Below, in pieces: positions 1-9,831 of a stretch of 31,594 nt of DNA; position 1 is the stretch's first letter; each line of letters begins with the position of its first letter. Origin of the DNA: Rhizaria sp. SCN 62-66 (taxonomy: Eukaryota > Rhizaria, unplaced); NCBI GenBank assembly GCA_001724265.1, contig MEDY01000356.1, positions 1-31,594 on the forward strand, given 5' to 3'. Under the pieces are notes generated by a model, which was given only the letters and a program-made list of their open reading frames with translations, did not search any database and was not told where the DNA came from. The position numbers and the translations under genes are program-made.

Positions 1-99
1 ACCGCGGACTCTCTCTTTTTGCATTTTTTTTGCCTTTGGTCGCGCTGTGTCACTCGCCCTGTCTGCGCTCCCGCCGCGAGCGGCATTTGCTTTTTGCCC
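1..99 (+). repeat. Left arm of 99-base terminal inverted repeat
   Basis: Bases 1-99 are the exact reverse complement of 31496-31594; the match breaks at base 100 (a against c). The arm has T-rich runs followed by a GC-rich half and codes for nothing I recognise. Because it starts on the very first base and is exactly 99 long, it may be an assembly-graph overlap (the same k-mer closing both contig ends) rather than the end of a mobile element. The repeat itself is directly visible; its origin is inference. Confidence 0.95.
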
Positions 100-164
100 A
101 TGTTTAGCTTCGTACCCCTGACTCAAGCTGGAGGGTGACATTGCATTTTGACAGATTACACCAT

Positions 165-197
165 AGTAGTATAGGGTAGAAGCGGACTGTGACTCAC
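165..197 (+). repeat. Diverged copy of the MITE terminal repeat
   Basis: This stretch begins AGTAGTAT, has AAGCGGACT fifteen bases later and ends ACTCAC. It therefore follows the outer ~32 bases of the inverted repeat at 16358-16413 with a few substitutions and one indel. I found no matching opposite end nearby, so it is a solo or degenerate end of the same family or a related one. Confidence 0.6.
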
Positions 198-443
198 TTG
201 GGTAAAATCTTCTACTCCATGACCGTCAACAGCGACCGTCAATCTAACAGTACGACATGTTGTTTCGAACTTGGATTGTATTGATGTGAATACATGATTG
301 AAAAACAAGAGAATAAAAGAATTATACGTCAACAAATACACTAAAGCAACATTATTAACATCGAATATTAATATTAGTATCTAATCTAAACCATCATACT
401 TTTACTGTCAAGTCAATGGTCTTATTGAGCCCACTCCAACATC

Positions 444-468
444 GCTGCTGCTGCTGCTGCTGCTGCTG
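444..468. repeat. GCT/CAG trinucleotide microsatellite
   Basis: About eight uninterrupted GCT units, followed by imperfect ones to about 476. It sits just past the bystin stop codon, so it would appear as CAG repeats in the bystin 3' untranslated region. Confidence 0.85.
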
Positions 469-484
469 GCTGCTGGTGTTGCGC

Positions 485-2038
485 TTAGTCAGCCATGAGG
501 GAGTCCATGAAGAACTCGCCCCCGGTCTCGGCGGCATCGGCGCCGCGGCGCATCTCGGCGTCGATGGCAGCGTCCTCGCTGGCGCGGTAGACGGACGCGT
601 TACCCGTGGTGCCCGTGGCGCGCGCAGAGAGCTCGCGGCGGATCTCCTCGGTCATGATGTGGTGGTGCTTGCGGCGCACGAGCGTGCGGATCATGGCCTT
701 CTGGTCGTCGGACAGCGAGTCCTTGTAGCGCTGCACGAAGGACAGGATGTTCTGGTACCAGAGAATGGGGTACTCGAGCCCGTCCTGGATAAACGAGTAG
801 AAGTACTCGACGATAGCGGCCAGCGTCGGCAGCGGCAGCGCGTAGCGCTTGCGCACGAGCGTCTTGAGGAAGAGCCCGGCCGAGCCGGAGAAGGGCTTGA
901 TGGTCGTCAGCTTCATGATGGCGACGGCCGAGTGCATCGTCGGGATCGGGATGCGGCGCAGCACCGACGAGAAGACCAGCGCGACCTTGAGCGGGCACCC
1001 GCGCTGCGCTAGCGGCAGGATGATGCCCTTGAAGAAGGCGGCGGGCTTGTAGACAGAGTGACGGAGCGCCTCGTACAGGTGCGGGTTCAGCTTGGCCTCG
1101 GTCTCGAGCGCGTTCTCGATGCGCGGGAGCAGCACAAGCGAGTAGAAGCGCTGCGCGAGCTTAGGGTTGAGCGCAGTGGCAAAGAGCTTCGTGGCGGCGG
1201 CGACCGAGTGGTAGGACCACGCCTGCGGGTTGGTGTAGTAGAGAATCTCTTCCCAGTTCTTGAGCGTGGGGATGATCTTGAAGATTTTTGGGATCTTGCC
1301 GGAGCGGTACTTGGCCAGGTAGCCGCCGACGCGCTGGTACGCGGCGACGACGTTGGGCGGCGCCGAGGCGCGGCCCTCGACCGAGTTCTCCTCGGCAGTG
1401 GGCACAATGCCCAGCTCCAGCGCGCGGTTGCGGGCCTCGATCTTCTCCAGGATCACGTCCGCGAGCGTCTGGCGCTTGTCGCTGCGCGCCGGCATGATGG
1501 CCTCGAGCGCGGCGCGGTCGGCGTCGGTCATACCGCCCAGCGCGTCGACGTCGTCGTCGTCGGCGAGCTCCTCCTCGTCGCCCGATTGCTGCTCGTCCTC
1601 GCCGTCCTCGTCGTCGTCGTCGAACAGCAGGTCGTCGTCAGAGTTGTCGCCGCCGGCCGCGGAGCCGCCCAGCAGCGCGCGCGCGGTGACGTCACTCCCC
1701 GCACCACCGGCGCCGGCGGCGGAGCGGCCGCCCTTGCCGTTGCGCGAGAGCGCGGCGTTGATGCGGTCTAGGTCGGCCGAGTCGGAGCCCTCCTCCTTGC
1801 GCTGCTCAGCCGCGACCTTCATTAGACGCTTAGCGTCGCGGCCGCTCATGAACTCGGACGGGTTGTCGACGTTGTAGCTCTCGTCGTCAATGTCGGCCGT
1901 GTTGCTCTTGAAGCGGCCCGCCTTGGCGTGCGGCTGCGCGCGCACATGGCTCGTCGTGGTGGGCGTGTACTCGGAGAGAAGCGCGTCGTGGCGCTTCGAC
2001 GCCTTGTTGTTGCGCGCAGCGGAAGGAGCCTTAGACAT
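485..2038 (-). CDS. BYSL: Bystin (Enp1/BYSL), 40S ribosome biogenesis factor
   Basis: A single-exon gene of 517 codons ending in TAA. Bystin/Enp1 is a nucleolar and cytoplasmic assembly factor bound to the pre-40S ribosome and needed for 18S rRNA maturation; that role comes from the family. The C-terminal ~290 residues carry the bystin domain, with the characteristic stretches YRSGKIPKIFKIIP, HSVYKPAAFFKGIILPL and IPTMHSAVAIMKL all in order. The N-terminal ~200 residues are basic, then strongly acidic (a run of D and E around residues 130-170), as is usual for nucleolar factors. It is somewhat longer than animal bystins because of this N-terminal part. The start at 2038 gives MSKAPS and is the first Met of the frame. 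It is transcribed divergently from the coatomer gene across 761 bases. I see no intron or break. Confidence 0.96.
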   Translation of the reverse strand: MSKAPSAARNNKASKRHDALLSEYTPTTTSHVRAQPHAKAGRFKSNTADIDDESYNVDNPSEFMSGRDAKRLMKVAAEQRKEEGSDSADLDRINAALSRNGKGGRSAAGAGGAGSDVTARALLGGSAAGGDNSDDDLLFDDDDEDGEDEQQSGDEEELADDDDVDALGGMTDADRAALEAIMPARSDKRQTLADVILEKIEARNRALELGIVPTAEENSVEGRASAPPNVVAAYQRVGGYLAKYRSGKIPKIFKIIPTLKNWEEILYYTNPQAWSYHSVAAATKLFATALNPKLAQRFYSLVLLPRIENALETEAKLNPHLYEALRHSVYKPAAFFKGIILPLAQRGCPLKVALVFSSVLRRIPIPTMHSAVAIMKLTTIKPFSGSAGLFLKTLVRKRYALPLPTLAAIVEYFYSFIQDGLEYPILWYQNILSFVQRYKDSLSDDQKAMIRTLVRRKHHHIMTEEIRRELSARATGTTGNASVYRASEDAAIDAEMRRGADAAETGGEFFMDSLMAD

Positions 2039-2799
2039 CCTGGGCTGTTGGCACGCGTGTGTGTGTAAAAAGAAGCGACAGCAAAATCAACAGCACTTGC
2101 TACGGCTGCGGAAGGGGAGGCTGCGGAAGGCTGTGTTGTGGGGGCAAGAAAGGGCATCGAGTGAGACAGGTTTAACATTATTTGGTCCTTTTGTAGGCAT
2201 TCCAATTTTAAAACAGTTACTTATTCTTTACAAAAAACCTCAACACCGCGATTATACTTCACTTGACAGTCAATTTCCCGTGATATACAAGGAAAACCGC
2301 GGCGGACACAGCCCGGTCCTCTCCCCGCAGCCAAGAGTTTTTTTTCGGTCCGTTTTGGTCTGTTGACGAGCGAGAGAGACGACGATGGACAAGTCTAGCC
2401 GCGATTTTGCTGACATGCCAAGCTGGGAAAGACTGCAGAGAGCGGAGGAGACATCTTTATGAACTGTAATTGAATGGAAGGTTAGAACGAAAACGGATTT
2501 ATTGGGTTTTGCTTGTTACTCAGCGATCAATGATGCAGGAGCGGTGATATCTTGTTGATCAGTCGCGACGAGATCTGATCATGAAGCAGAGACTCGGCGA
2601 CTCTATCCTTCACCCCTGCGCGATCCTGTCTTACTCTTTCTTGCTTTGTCCCATTTGTCCTTTTTTTCCGCTTGAGCATAGACCGACACTAGCAACTCCT
2701 GCGTTGCGTAGCTGTCACTTCTCTCTTCTTCTGCCTCCTTTTCTGTCGTCCTAACGCTCGAGCTTCTGCGCTTACGCGATAACGAAGACAAAGACAAAG
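2039..2799. other. Divergent intergenic region, bystin / coatomer alpha
   Basis: It separates two divergent housekeeping genes and must carry both promoters. The DNA near 2180-2280 is AT-rich. The last ~150 bases before the coatomer start are pyrimidine-rich (ctctcttcttctgcctcc and similar), as expected of an initiator or 5' untranslated region. No clear TATA box stands out and no RNA gene is seen. Confidence 0.5.
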
Positions 2800-5700
2800 A
2801 TGAAGAACCCGCTCATCGTCAAGTTCGAGTGGCACGGCAAGGAGCGCATCAAGGGCCTCTCGTTCCACCCGCGCCGGCCGTGGCTGCTCGTCGGCGACCG
2901 CGCCGGCGTGGTAGAGCTGTGGGACTACCGCATGCAGGTGCTGATTCACCGCTATGAGAATGCCCACACGGGCCCCGTGCGTTGCGTCCAGTTCCACGCC
3001 ACGCAGCCGCTCTTTGTCACGTGCGGCGACGACCACCTCATTAAGGTCTGGAACTACCAGCAGAACAAGTGCCTCTTCACCCTCGCGGGCCACTCTGACT
3101 ACGTCCGCTCCGTGGCCTTCCACCACGAGTATCCCTGGATCGTCTCCGCCTCCGACGACAACCTCATCAAGATCTGGAACTGGCAGTCGCGCACCTGCAT
3201 CTCCACGCTTCCCGGACACACCAGCTACGTTATGTCTGTGCGTTTCCACCCCACGCTTGACCTGATCGGCTCCGCCTCCCTCGATGGCTCCGCCCGGTAC
3301 GTCTCTCTTACATTGTCTAATATACAATCTCATATCGCGCTGCAATATGTGCATCTATAGCATGTTCTTTTTATTATGATACGAAAAGTTAAGTAAATAA
3401 TTAATCTAACGATATTTGAATTCTTCATCTCACATTTATATAAACCTATACGTCGTCAATGTTTTTAGTCTGTGGAACATCGCCCCTCTGGCGCGCGAGC
3501 TGCTGGGCCGCTCCGCCGCCCCGGCCCCCGTGGGCGCCCCCGCCGCGTACGGTGGCGTGGCCGACTTCACTGCCCCCGGCGGCGACCGCCCGCTGCTGCA
3601 GCCGGTGCAGTGCTTCACGACGAGCCGTCTCAACACGATCGCGTTCCACCCCACCGAGCCCCTGTTCGTGACGGCGGCGGACGACCGCGACGTGCGCGTG
3701 TGGCAGTTCACGGGCGACCACGTGCGCCCCGTGGAGACGCTCATCGGCCACGGCAAGCATGCCACGGCGGCCATCTTCCACCCCCGCCGCCACCTCGTGC
3801 TGTCCTGCGCGGAGGACAAGACGCTGCGCGTGTGGGACCTCAAGCACGAGGCGCAGCCCGTCGTGGTGGACCGCGAGCAGGCAGAGTACTGGGTGCTTGA
3901 CGCGCACCCCACGCAGGAGCTCTTCGCCGCCGGCCACGAGACGGGCTTCTACATTTTCAAGCTCAACCGCGAGCGGCCCGCCTTTTGCTCCGACGCGACC
4001 TACACGCCCGCGACAGCGACAATTCCCGCCAGCAGCGAGGTCACGACGCACTTTTACCGCGACGGCACTGTCTTCTCGCTCTCGTCCAAGCCTGGCGCGG
4101 AGCCGCGGCTCGCGATGCCGCTGCACCCGCCGCGCAAGGTCACGCCCGCCAACGCCCCCCGCGCGCTGCTGTACAACAGCTGGAACCGCAACCTGCAGTG
4201 CTTCCTCACCGTGAGCCCCGACAACTCGTACGAGCTCTTCACACGCGACCGCGCTGCGGGCGCCGGCGACGCGCCCTCGTCCATCCTCAAGGGCTACGCC
4301 AAGAGCGCCGCCTTTGTGTCGTCCACTCGCTTCGTCACGCTGGAGAAAAACCGCACAGTGCTGCTGAAGTCGCTCAAGAACGAGGTCAAGCGCCGCATCG
4401 TCGTCCCAGGCGCGCAGCAGATCTTCCCCGCGGGCGTGGGCCGCGTCCTCGTCCGCTGCAGCGAGTCGATCCTGCTGCTGGCCGTGCACGCGCTGCGGCC
4501 CATCGCCGAGCTGCCGCTGGCGTCGCGCCACCCCGTGGAGCACGCCGTGTGGTCGCCCGACATGCGCCACGTCGCGCTGTGGTCACGCACGCACGTGTAC
4601 ATTGCGACCTCGAAGCTGGAGCTCGTGGCCACGGCCAGCGAGGGCATGCCCGTCAAGTCGGCGGCCTGGGACCCCGCGGGTGTGCTCGTCTATGCCACCG
4701 AGTCGCAGCTCAAGTACCTGCTCCCGTCGGGCGACTGCGGCGTCCTGCGCGCGCTCGAGCAGCCCGTTTACTTGACGCACGCCAACAACGCCGAGGCGGG
4801 CTTCCTGGACCGCCTGCACTGCCCCGGCCGGCTTCGCGTCAACTCGATCGAGTACCAGTTCAAGCTGGCGCTGCTGCGGCACCGCTCGCGCGACGTCGCG
4901 CGCATCATGCAGTCGAAGCAGCTCATCGGCCAGTCGATCGTGGCCTACGTGCAGCGCAAGGGCTACCCCGAGATCGCGATGCACTTCGTCCACGACGTGC
5001 GCTTGCGGTTCGCGCTCGCGCTCGAGTGCGGCAACATTGAGGTCGCTAAGGACGCCGCCGGCGAGATCAACGAGACCCCTTGCTGGCAGCAGCTTGGCGC
5101 TGAGGCCCTGCGCCACGGTGCCTACGACGTCGCCGAGGGCGCCTTTTTCCGCGCGCGCGACTTCCAGCGGCTGACCTTCCTGTACCTGATCCTCGGCGAC
5201 AGTTCCAAGCTGCAGCAGCTGCGCGGCATCGCCATGTCGCGCGGCAACGTCATGGGCGCGTTCCACGCCTCGCTGCTGCTGGGCGACGTGCCCGCGCGCG
5301 TGGCGATCCTGCGCGCCGCCGACCAGCACGCGCTGGCCTATGCCGCGGCTGTCGCGCACGGGCTTTCGCGCGAGGCCGAGGACATCGCCGTGCACCTGCA
5401 GCAGGAGATCACGCGCCACCACGCTGAGGCGCAGCAGGCCGCCGAGGAGGGCGTGCGCTTCTCGGCACTCGCGCCCGCGCCTGCGCCCGACCTCTCGCTG
5501 CCGACCTCGCGCCTGCTGTCGATGGCTGAGCTCGCCGCGGCCGTGCACGCCGACGACGCCTACGCCGCCGCGCTCGCGCCCGCGGCCGCCAAGACCGCGG
5601 CCGAGCGCGGCGTCTTCTTCGCTGCCAACGACGCCGCCGCCGCCGCCGCCGCCGCGAGCGTCAGTAGCGAAAACAGCGAGACGCTCGTGGTGCAACCCGC

Positions 5701-7165
5701 GCTGCCGCCCGTTGCGCCTTCGGCCGCCGCCGCCGCGGGCCTCAACGGCTACCTGCTGCTGCCGCCGCCACCGGCGTGGCCGTTGGCGGGGCCGTGGCCG
5801 AAGCTGGCCGTGCGCCGCGGGTTCGACTTCTCGCGCGAGGGCACCGAGGCCGACGCCGCCGAGGCCGCCGCGCTCGAGGCCGAGGAGCAAGAGCGCCTCG
5901 CCGCAGAGCAGGCCGCGCGCGCCGACGAGGAGAACGACATGGGCTGGGACAGCTCTAGCTCTTCTGGCTCCTCCTCCGCCGCCGCGGGCGCCACGGGCGG
6001 CCGCGCTGGCGCCGCCGGCGGCGCTGCGTCTGCGGCGTCCCCCGCGGCCGCAGCGGGCGGCGGCGACTGGGACCTGGGCATCGACCTGGGCGACGAGCTC
6101 GAGGGCGTGGACGCGGAGCCCGCCGGCGCGGTTACGGCTGTCGCCAGCGCTGGCGCCAGCGGGTACGGGTTTGTCATGCCCGAGGCCGGGCGCTCGCCCA
6201 TCGCCAACTGGGCCTCGCTGCCGCTGGCGGGCGCGCTGGTGAGCGCGGGCGCGTTCGACCAGGCGATGCACGTGCTCAACCAGCAGTACGGCATCACGCA
6301 CTTCGCGCCGTTCAAGAAGATCTTCGTGCAGAACTCATTACTGGCGTCCGCGCAGACGACGCTGCTGCCGTGGCTGCCCGCGCAGCCCGCGCCGCTGACG
6401 AGCAAGTTCGAGCTCACCGCCTCTGCGCACGGGCACCCGCCCACGGTCGCCTCGGTGCCCGTGGCGCGCTACACGCTGGCCGCGGCGCAGGAGCTCCGCC
6501 GGGAGATCATTGCCGCGATGACCGCGGGCAACTTCCCCGCCGCGCTGCAGCTGGTGCAGCTGGTGGCGCTTAACACGCCGCTCATGGTGCTCAACAGCGA
6601 AGAGGAGCAGACGGCCGCGCTGGCCGTGCTGGCCTCGGCGCGCGAGTACGGGCTGGCGCTCAAGCTCGACGCCGCGCGCAACGCCGCGGCCGAGGCGCCG
6701 CGCAAGGCGGAGCTGGCGGCGTACAGCACGCACTGCGCGGTGGAGCCCATGCTGATGGTGCTGCTGCTGTGGATCGCATGCAAGTTCATGTTCCAGATCA
6801 AGAACTACCGCTGCGTGGGCGTCTTCTGCCGCCGCATCCTCGACATCGCGGGCACGACCGATGTGAGCTCGCTGCAGGGCAAGGTTGACTTCGAGATGGT
6901 GCGCAAGATGCTCAAGAAGTGCGAGCAGGAGGGCGTGGACCACACGCCAATTCGCTACGACCCCACGGTGCTGTTCGCCGTCTGCGCCACCGGCTTCGTC
7001 CCGCTGCCGGGCACCAAGGCCGCCGAGGGCCGCGAGGTCGTCGTCTGCGGGCTCTGCGGCGCCAAACACGCCATGGAGCACCAGGGCAAGATCTGCACTG
7101 TGTGCAACGTCGCCAAGCTCGGCGCGCCAGCTTCGGGCCCCAGGCTCTTTGTCGCATCCAAGTAA
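2800..7165 (+). CDS. COPA: Coatomer subunit alpha (COPI coat, alpha-COP)
   Basis: Two exons, 2800-3296 and 3469-7165, join in phase to 1397 residues ending in TAA. Alpha-COP is the largest COPI subunit and binds dilysine cargo signals with its N-terminal propeller during Golgi-to-ER transport. The N-terminal ~330 residues are WD40 repeats of the alpha-COP type ([40 protein letters not shown]). A second propeller and the coatomer WD-associated alpha-solenoid follow. Residues ~830-1070 are an Ala/Gly/Glu-rich low-complexity stretch that makes this protein longer than the ~1200 residues usual for the family. The C-terminal coatomer-alpha domain (~1080-1397) ends with paired cysteines C1359/C1362 and C1375/C1378. 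The join restores the WD repeat: ASLDGSAR then LWNIAPL. Base composition is extremely GC-rich, which creates long meaningless antisense frames. Confidence 0.97.
3297..3468 (+). other. Spliceosomal intron in COPA
   Basis: 172 bases, starting GTACGT and ending TTTTTAG, far more AT-rich than its exons and containing in-frame stops. Removing it joins CG to T and restores the WD40 repeat reading through SARLWNIAPL. Confidence 0.93.
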
Positions 7166-7642
7166 GCGACACGAAGATTCACGAATATTTGTTATGATTT
7201 GAAGTCTGGATGAGGGGTTAGTGAAGAGTTTTCAGTTCATTTGTTTATTATCAAAGTATATGTAAGTATAAACAAGTTTGATTTTTTGTTCTGCGCCCAC
7301 TCGCCTTTGTTTGCCGCTATGAAATACCACTTAAATTGATTTTCGCGTCGCCAGCTCAGCTCGTGCTCAGTTGCTTCGAAGTTCCGATTCTGCGAGTGAG
7401 TTTGAAGGTTGTTTATCTCAAAGTTTGGCTGTAATGAGCGTCTATTTCCCGCAAAAATAGTACACAATAGTGTTTTTGTATCTATTTCTTTTTTGTTTTC
7501 CCTCTGAGACGACGTCTATGGCTTCGATTCCTGAGCCGATTCCGCCCTTCCCGTCGGCTCTGCCACCAGTCAATTCCCCGATCTTCTCAGCTCATATTTA
7601 TTTCATTTTCCCCGCTTGCTCCTCGCTTAGAAACTTGTTCTG
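7166..7642. other. Intergenic region, COPA / lipoyl-like gene
   Basis: 477 bases with no gene seen. The first half is AT-rich and should hold the COPA 3' end. The second half is pyrimidine-rich, with T runs near 7485-7500 and 7596-7612 leading to the next start codon. Confidence 0.5.
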
Positions 7643-8644
7643 ATGCTGAGCAAGGTCCTTGCACGCTCTTCCCGCAGCGCTGCGCGTTGCGTTCTCTCTT
7701 CCTCCGCGACTGCGTTCACGATCCCGTCGTTCGCGATCGCCCCTCGCCACTCTGCGTTTGCCTTCTCGACCTCGGCCTCGGCCCCCGACGCCGCCGCCGC
7801 CGACGCTGCCAACGCAAACGTGTGCCTTAAGTCGATCCCTCTGTCCAAGATTATTGCCGACCTTGAGCTGCACAAGTCCGTCGCCAAGACGCTCGACGCG
7901 CGCGGCATCACAACCCCCGCCCAATTGGTCGCACTCAACAAGAAGCAGTTCCTCGAGACGGTTCCCGACCTCACCGCGCGTAATCTGCTCAAGGCGCACC
8001 TCCGCGTGCTTACGGGCCGCCCGCTTGCCGCGGACTCGGAGACGCCCGAGGAGGCCGAGGCCGCCGCCGCCGCCGCCGCGCCCGGCCCCGCAGAGGTCGC
8101 GGCCGCGGACGCCACTGCTGCCGCCGCCGTCGCCAACGCCGCCGCCGAGACCGCTGCGGCCGCCGCTTCCGACGCCGCTGCTGCCGCCGCCGTTGCCGTC
8201 GACGCTGCTGCCGCTGCTGCTGCCCCCGCTGCTGCTGGTGCCGCTGCTGCTGCTGCTCCTGCTGCTGCTGCTCCTGCTGTTGCTGCTGCGGCTGCTGCTG
8301 CGGCTGCGGAGCCCGCCGTGACTGCCGCGCAGGCCGCGGAGACGGTGCTGGTCAAGTCCGAGCACGAGGCGGCGACGCAGACGGTGGCGACGTGGCTGGA
8401 GCCGCTGAAGATGCCGCAGTTCTTCGACGCGATGAAAGACGGCAAGGTTACCGAGTGGCACGTCAAGGTCGGCGAGCGCTTCGACCGCGGCGCGCCGCTG
8501 TGCGACATCGAGACCGACATCGCCGAGATCACGTACGACGCCGCCGAGCCCGGGTACCTGAACGAGATCCTCGTGTCGGTCGGCGAGACGGTGCGAATTG
8601 GCGAGCCCATCGCCGTGCGCGCGCACACCGAGAAGCACGCATGA
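7643..8644 (+). CDS. Mitochondrial-type Ala-rich protein with lysine-less lipoyl-like domain
   Basis: 333 residues ending in TGA. The N-terminal ~45 residues (MLSKVLARSSRSAARCV...) are rich in R, S and A with no acidic residue, typical of a mitochondrial presequence. Residues ~64-128 form a small helical domain (ADLELHKSVAKTLDARGI, then LVALNKKQFLETVPDLTARN) resembling a SAM or helix-hairpin fold. Residues ~135-240 are almost pure alanine with Pro and Val, like the mobile linkers of 2-oxoacid dehydrogenase E2 and E3-binding proteins. Residues ~250-332 match a lipoyl/biotinyl domain (KMPQFFDAMKDGKVTEWHVK, then PGYLNEILVSVGE). The expected lipoylated Lys of the ETDKA motif is isoleucine here (ETDIAE, I293), so this domain should not carry lipoate. 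There is no E2 catalytic or peripheral-subunit-binding domain. A structural or assembly role in a dehydrogenase complex is inference only. Confidence 0.8.
   Translation: MLSKVLARSSRSAARCVLSSSATAFTIPSFAIAPRHSAFAFSTSASAPDAAAADAANANVCLKSIPLSKIIADLELHKSVAKTLDARGITTPAQLVALNKKQFLETVPDLTARNLLKAHLRVLTGRPLAADSETPEEAEAAAAAAAPGPAEVAAADATAAAAVANAAAETAAAAASDAAAAAAVAVDAAAAAAAPAAAGAAAAAAPAAAAPAVAAAAAAAAAEPAVTAAQAAETVLVKSEHEAATQTVATWLEPLKMPQFFDAMKDGKVTEWHVKVGERFDRGAPLCDIETDIAEITYDAAEPGYLNEILVSVGETVRIGEPIAVRAHTEKHA
8207..8300 (+). repeat. GCT-rich coding microsatellite (polyalanine)
   Basis: Runs of GCT with scattered CCT, GTT and GGT encode the polyalanine linker of the lipoyl-like protein. Codon use shifts here from GCC to GCT, which suggests local repeat expansion. 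Confidence 0.8.
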
Positions 8645-9297
8645 GCGGGCTTTATATTATAAGTATTGACTGATGTATCAACCCGGAGCGCGAAAGAAAT
8701 GATAGAGCGTGACGGTTTGACGGTGACTCGTGTTCCGCACAAGCATGCTAGCCCATTACTGAGATGGGATGAGGCACAGAAGAACAGTTTGAAGGTACAT
8801 GTATGTATTGTTTTTTGAGATCTGCTTTGTTTGTGGAAGAGAGATGGCCCGGAGTGATGAGGGTCGCTATGTCAAGGAAAGATTGGTGGGAAAGATATCT
8901 TATACACTAGTTTATTTACGGATATACAATGATTATTCAACCCTTATGCGTCTTTTCGGAGTCTTGGTATAGCTTTGGAGCAGTGGTTCGAGAGAGCGAG
9001 TGGTTGAATGCACATTCATTTTTCACTGCAACTGCGCTATATTGATTGTAAAAACGATTGATCTACATTCCCCTTGATTTTTAATGGATTTGCCGTTATT
9101 TTAGTGAATTTATTTATTGGGAAAATGCGATGTTGTTGCACTGGGCCACTTTTTCGAATGAGAATGGCACCACGCCCCCCCACTCCTCGCTTATCTCGCT
9201 TATCTCTGTTGCTATGCGCTCTTATCGCTTTTGCACGCAATACGACTTTGATTACGTGGTACCAAACTATTACTTCCTTTTCGTTTCAGTATCACTA
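8645..9297. other. Intergenic region upstream of the MAPR gene
   Basis: 653 bases, AT-rich, no gene recognised. The last bases before the start codon read ttttcgtttcagtatcacta. This resembles a 3' splice site at about 9289, so a 5'-UTR intron is possible, but I found no GTACGT donor upstream to pair with it. Confidence 0.45.
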
Positions 9298-9831
9298 ATG
9301 GCTGAGATCAAGATTGTCACTGTGGTACGTCTCAAAACAACAAGCCACGTTCCCGATTTGTCAGCATTCACGAACACCGTTCTCTTTATCTTCTCTCACA
9401 GTCACATTCCTTCACACACATTTACACTCATACCAACGTTATGCCATAATTGCTATACTATAATATATTCAAACATCATTTTTCGTGATGTGTATATGTT
9501 TTGTGCTTGTTTTTCGCAGGCTGAGCTACGCGCCGCGAACGGCAAGGACTCGACCAACCTCTGGGTGGCCCTCTACGTCCCCGAGAAGAAGAAGACGTGC
9601 GTTTTTGACGTCTCGTCCCGCGCCGACCTTTACGGTGCCGGCGAGAGCTACCACGTCTTCGTGGCCCGTAACGCGACGCGCGCGCTGGCGACAATGGACC
9701 TGCAGGGCCCCGAGGGCGGCGCCGAGGGGCTGGATGCCGTGCAGCTGCAGACGCTCGGCGAGTGGGTCGGCAAGTACGCCGAGAAGTACCCCATCGTGGG
9801 CTACCTTGAGGAGCAGTCTGCGTCGGCGTAA
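9298..9831 (+). CDS. Soluble MAPR-family (cytochrome b5-like heme/steroid-binding) protein
   Basis: Two exons, 9298-9324 and 9520-9831, give 112 residues ending in TAA. The fold is the cytochrome-b5-like domain of membrane-associated progesterone receptor (MAPR/PGRMC, neudesin) proteins: TVAELRAANGKD, then VFDVSSRADLYGAGESYHVF, then ARNATRALATM, ending KYPIVGYLEE. The two tyrosines of the heme-binding segment are kept (Y47, Y53). Family members bind heme through tyrosine and act in sterol or heme handling, usually anchored by an N-terminal membrane helix. Here the first exon codes only nine residues (MAEIKIVTV), so the predicted protein has no anchor or signal peptide and should be cytosolic. 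An upstream exon supplying an anchor cannot be excluded. The frame stays open through the intron, so an unspliced reading is possible but gives a non-family N-terminus. Confidence 0.85.
   Translation: MAEIKIVTVVRLKTTSHVPDLSAFTNTVLFIFSHSHIPSHTFTLIPTLCHNCYTIIYSNIIFRDVYMFCACFSQAELRAANGKDSTNLWVALYVPEKKKTCVFDVSSRADLYGAGESYHVFVARNATRALATMDLQGPEGGAEGLDAVQLQTLGEWVGKYAEKYPIVGYLEEQSASA
9325..9519 (+). other. Spliceosomal intron in the MAPR gene
   Basis: 195 bases, GTACGT to TTTTTCGCAG, AT-rich, phase 0. It joins GTG to GCT so that the b5-like domain starts TVAELRAANG. Its length is divisible by three and the plus frame stays open, so retention would not cause a stop. Confidence 0.88.

Larger units (their letters stand above)
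100..484. other. AT-rich non-coding stretch 3' of bystin
   Basis: No credible gene. It lies downstream of the bystin stop codon and should contain that gene's 3' untranslated region. It holds a MITE-end-like sequence (165-197), a short direct repeat (accgtcaa twice, near 221-243) and a GCT microsatellite (444-468). The small open frames here have no recognisable protein features. Confidence 0.6.

Noticed and set aside
2384-2461. Short 25-codon frame starting MDKSSRDFAD upstream of COPA, as an upstream ORF or small gene
   Set aside because: The start context is reasonable, but there is no conservation or splice evidence, and the transcript start is unknown.
4583-6301. Long minus-strand frame of 572 codons opposite COPA, and similar plus-strand frames at 10600-12144 and 12793-14178
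   Set aside because: They are antisense shadows of very GC-rich coding sequence: Arg/Ala/Gly/His-rich, with no domain pattern, opposite well-identified genes.
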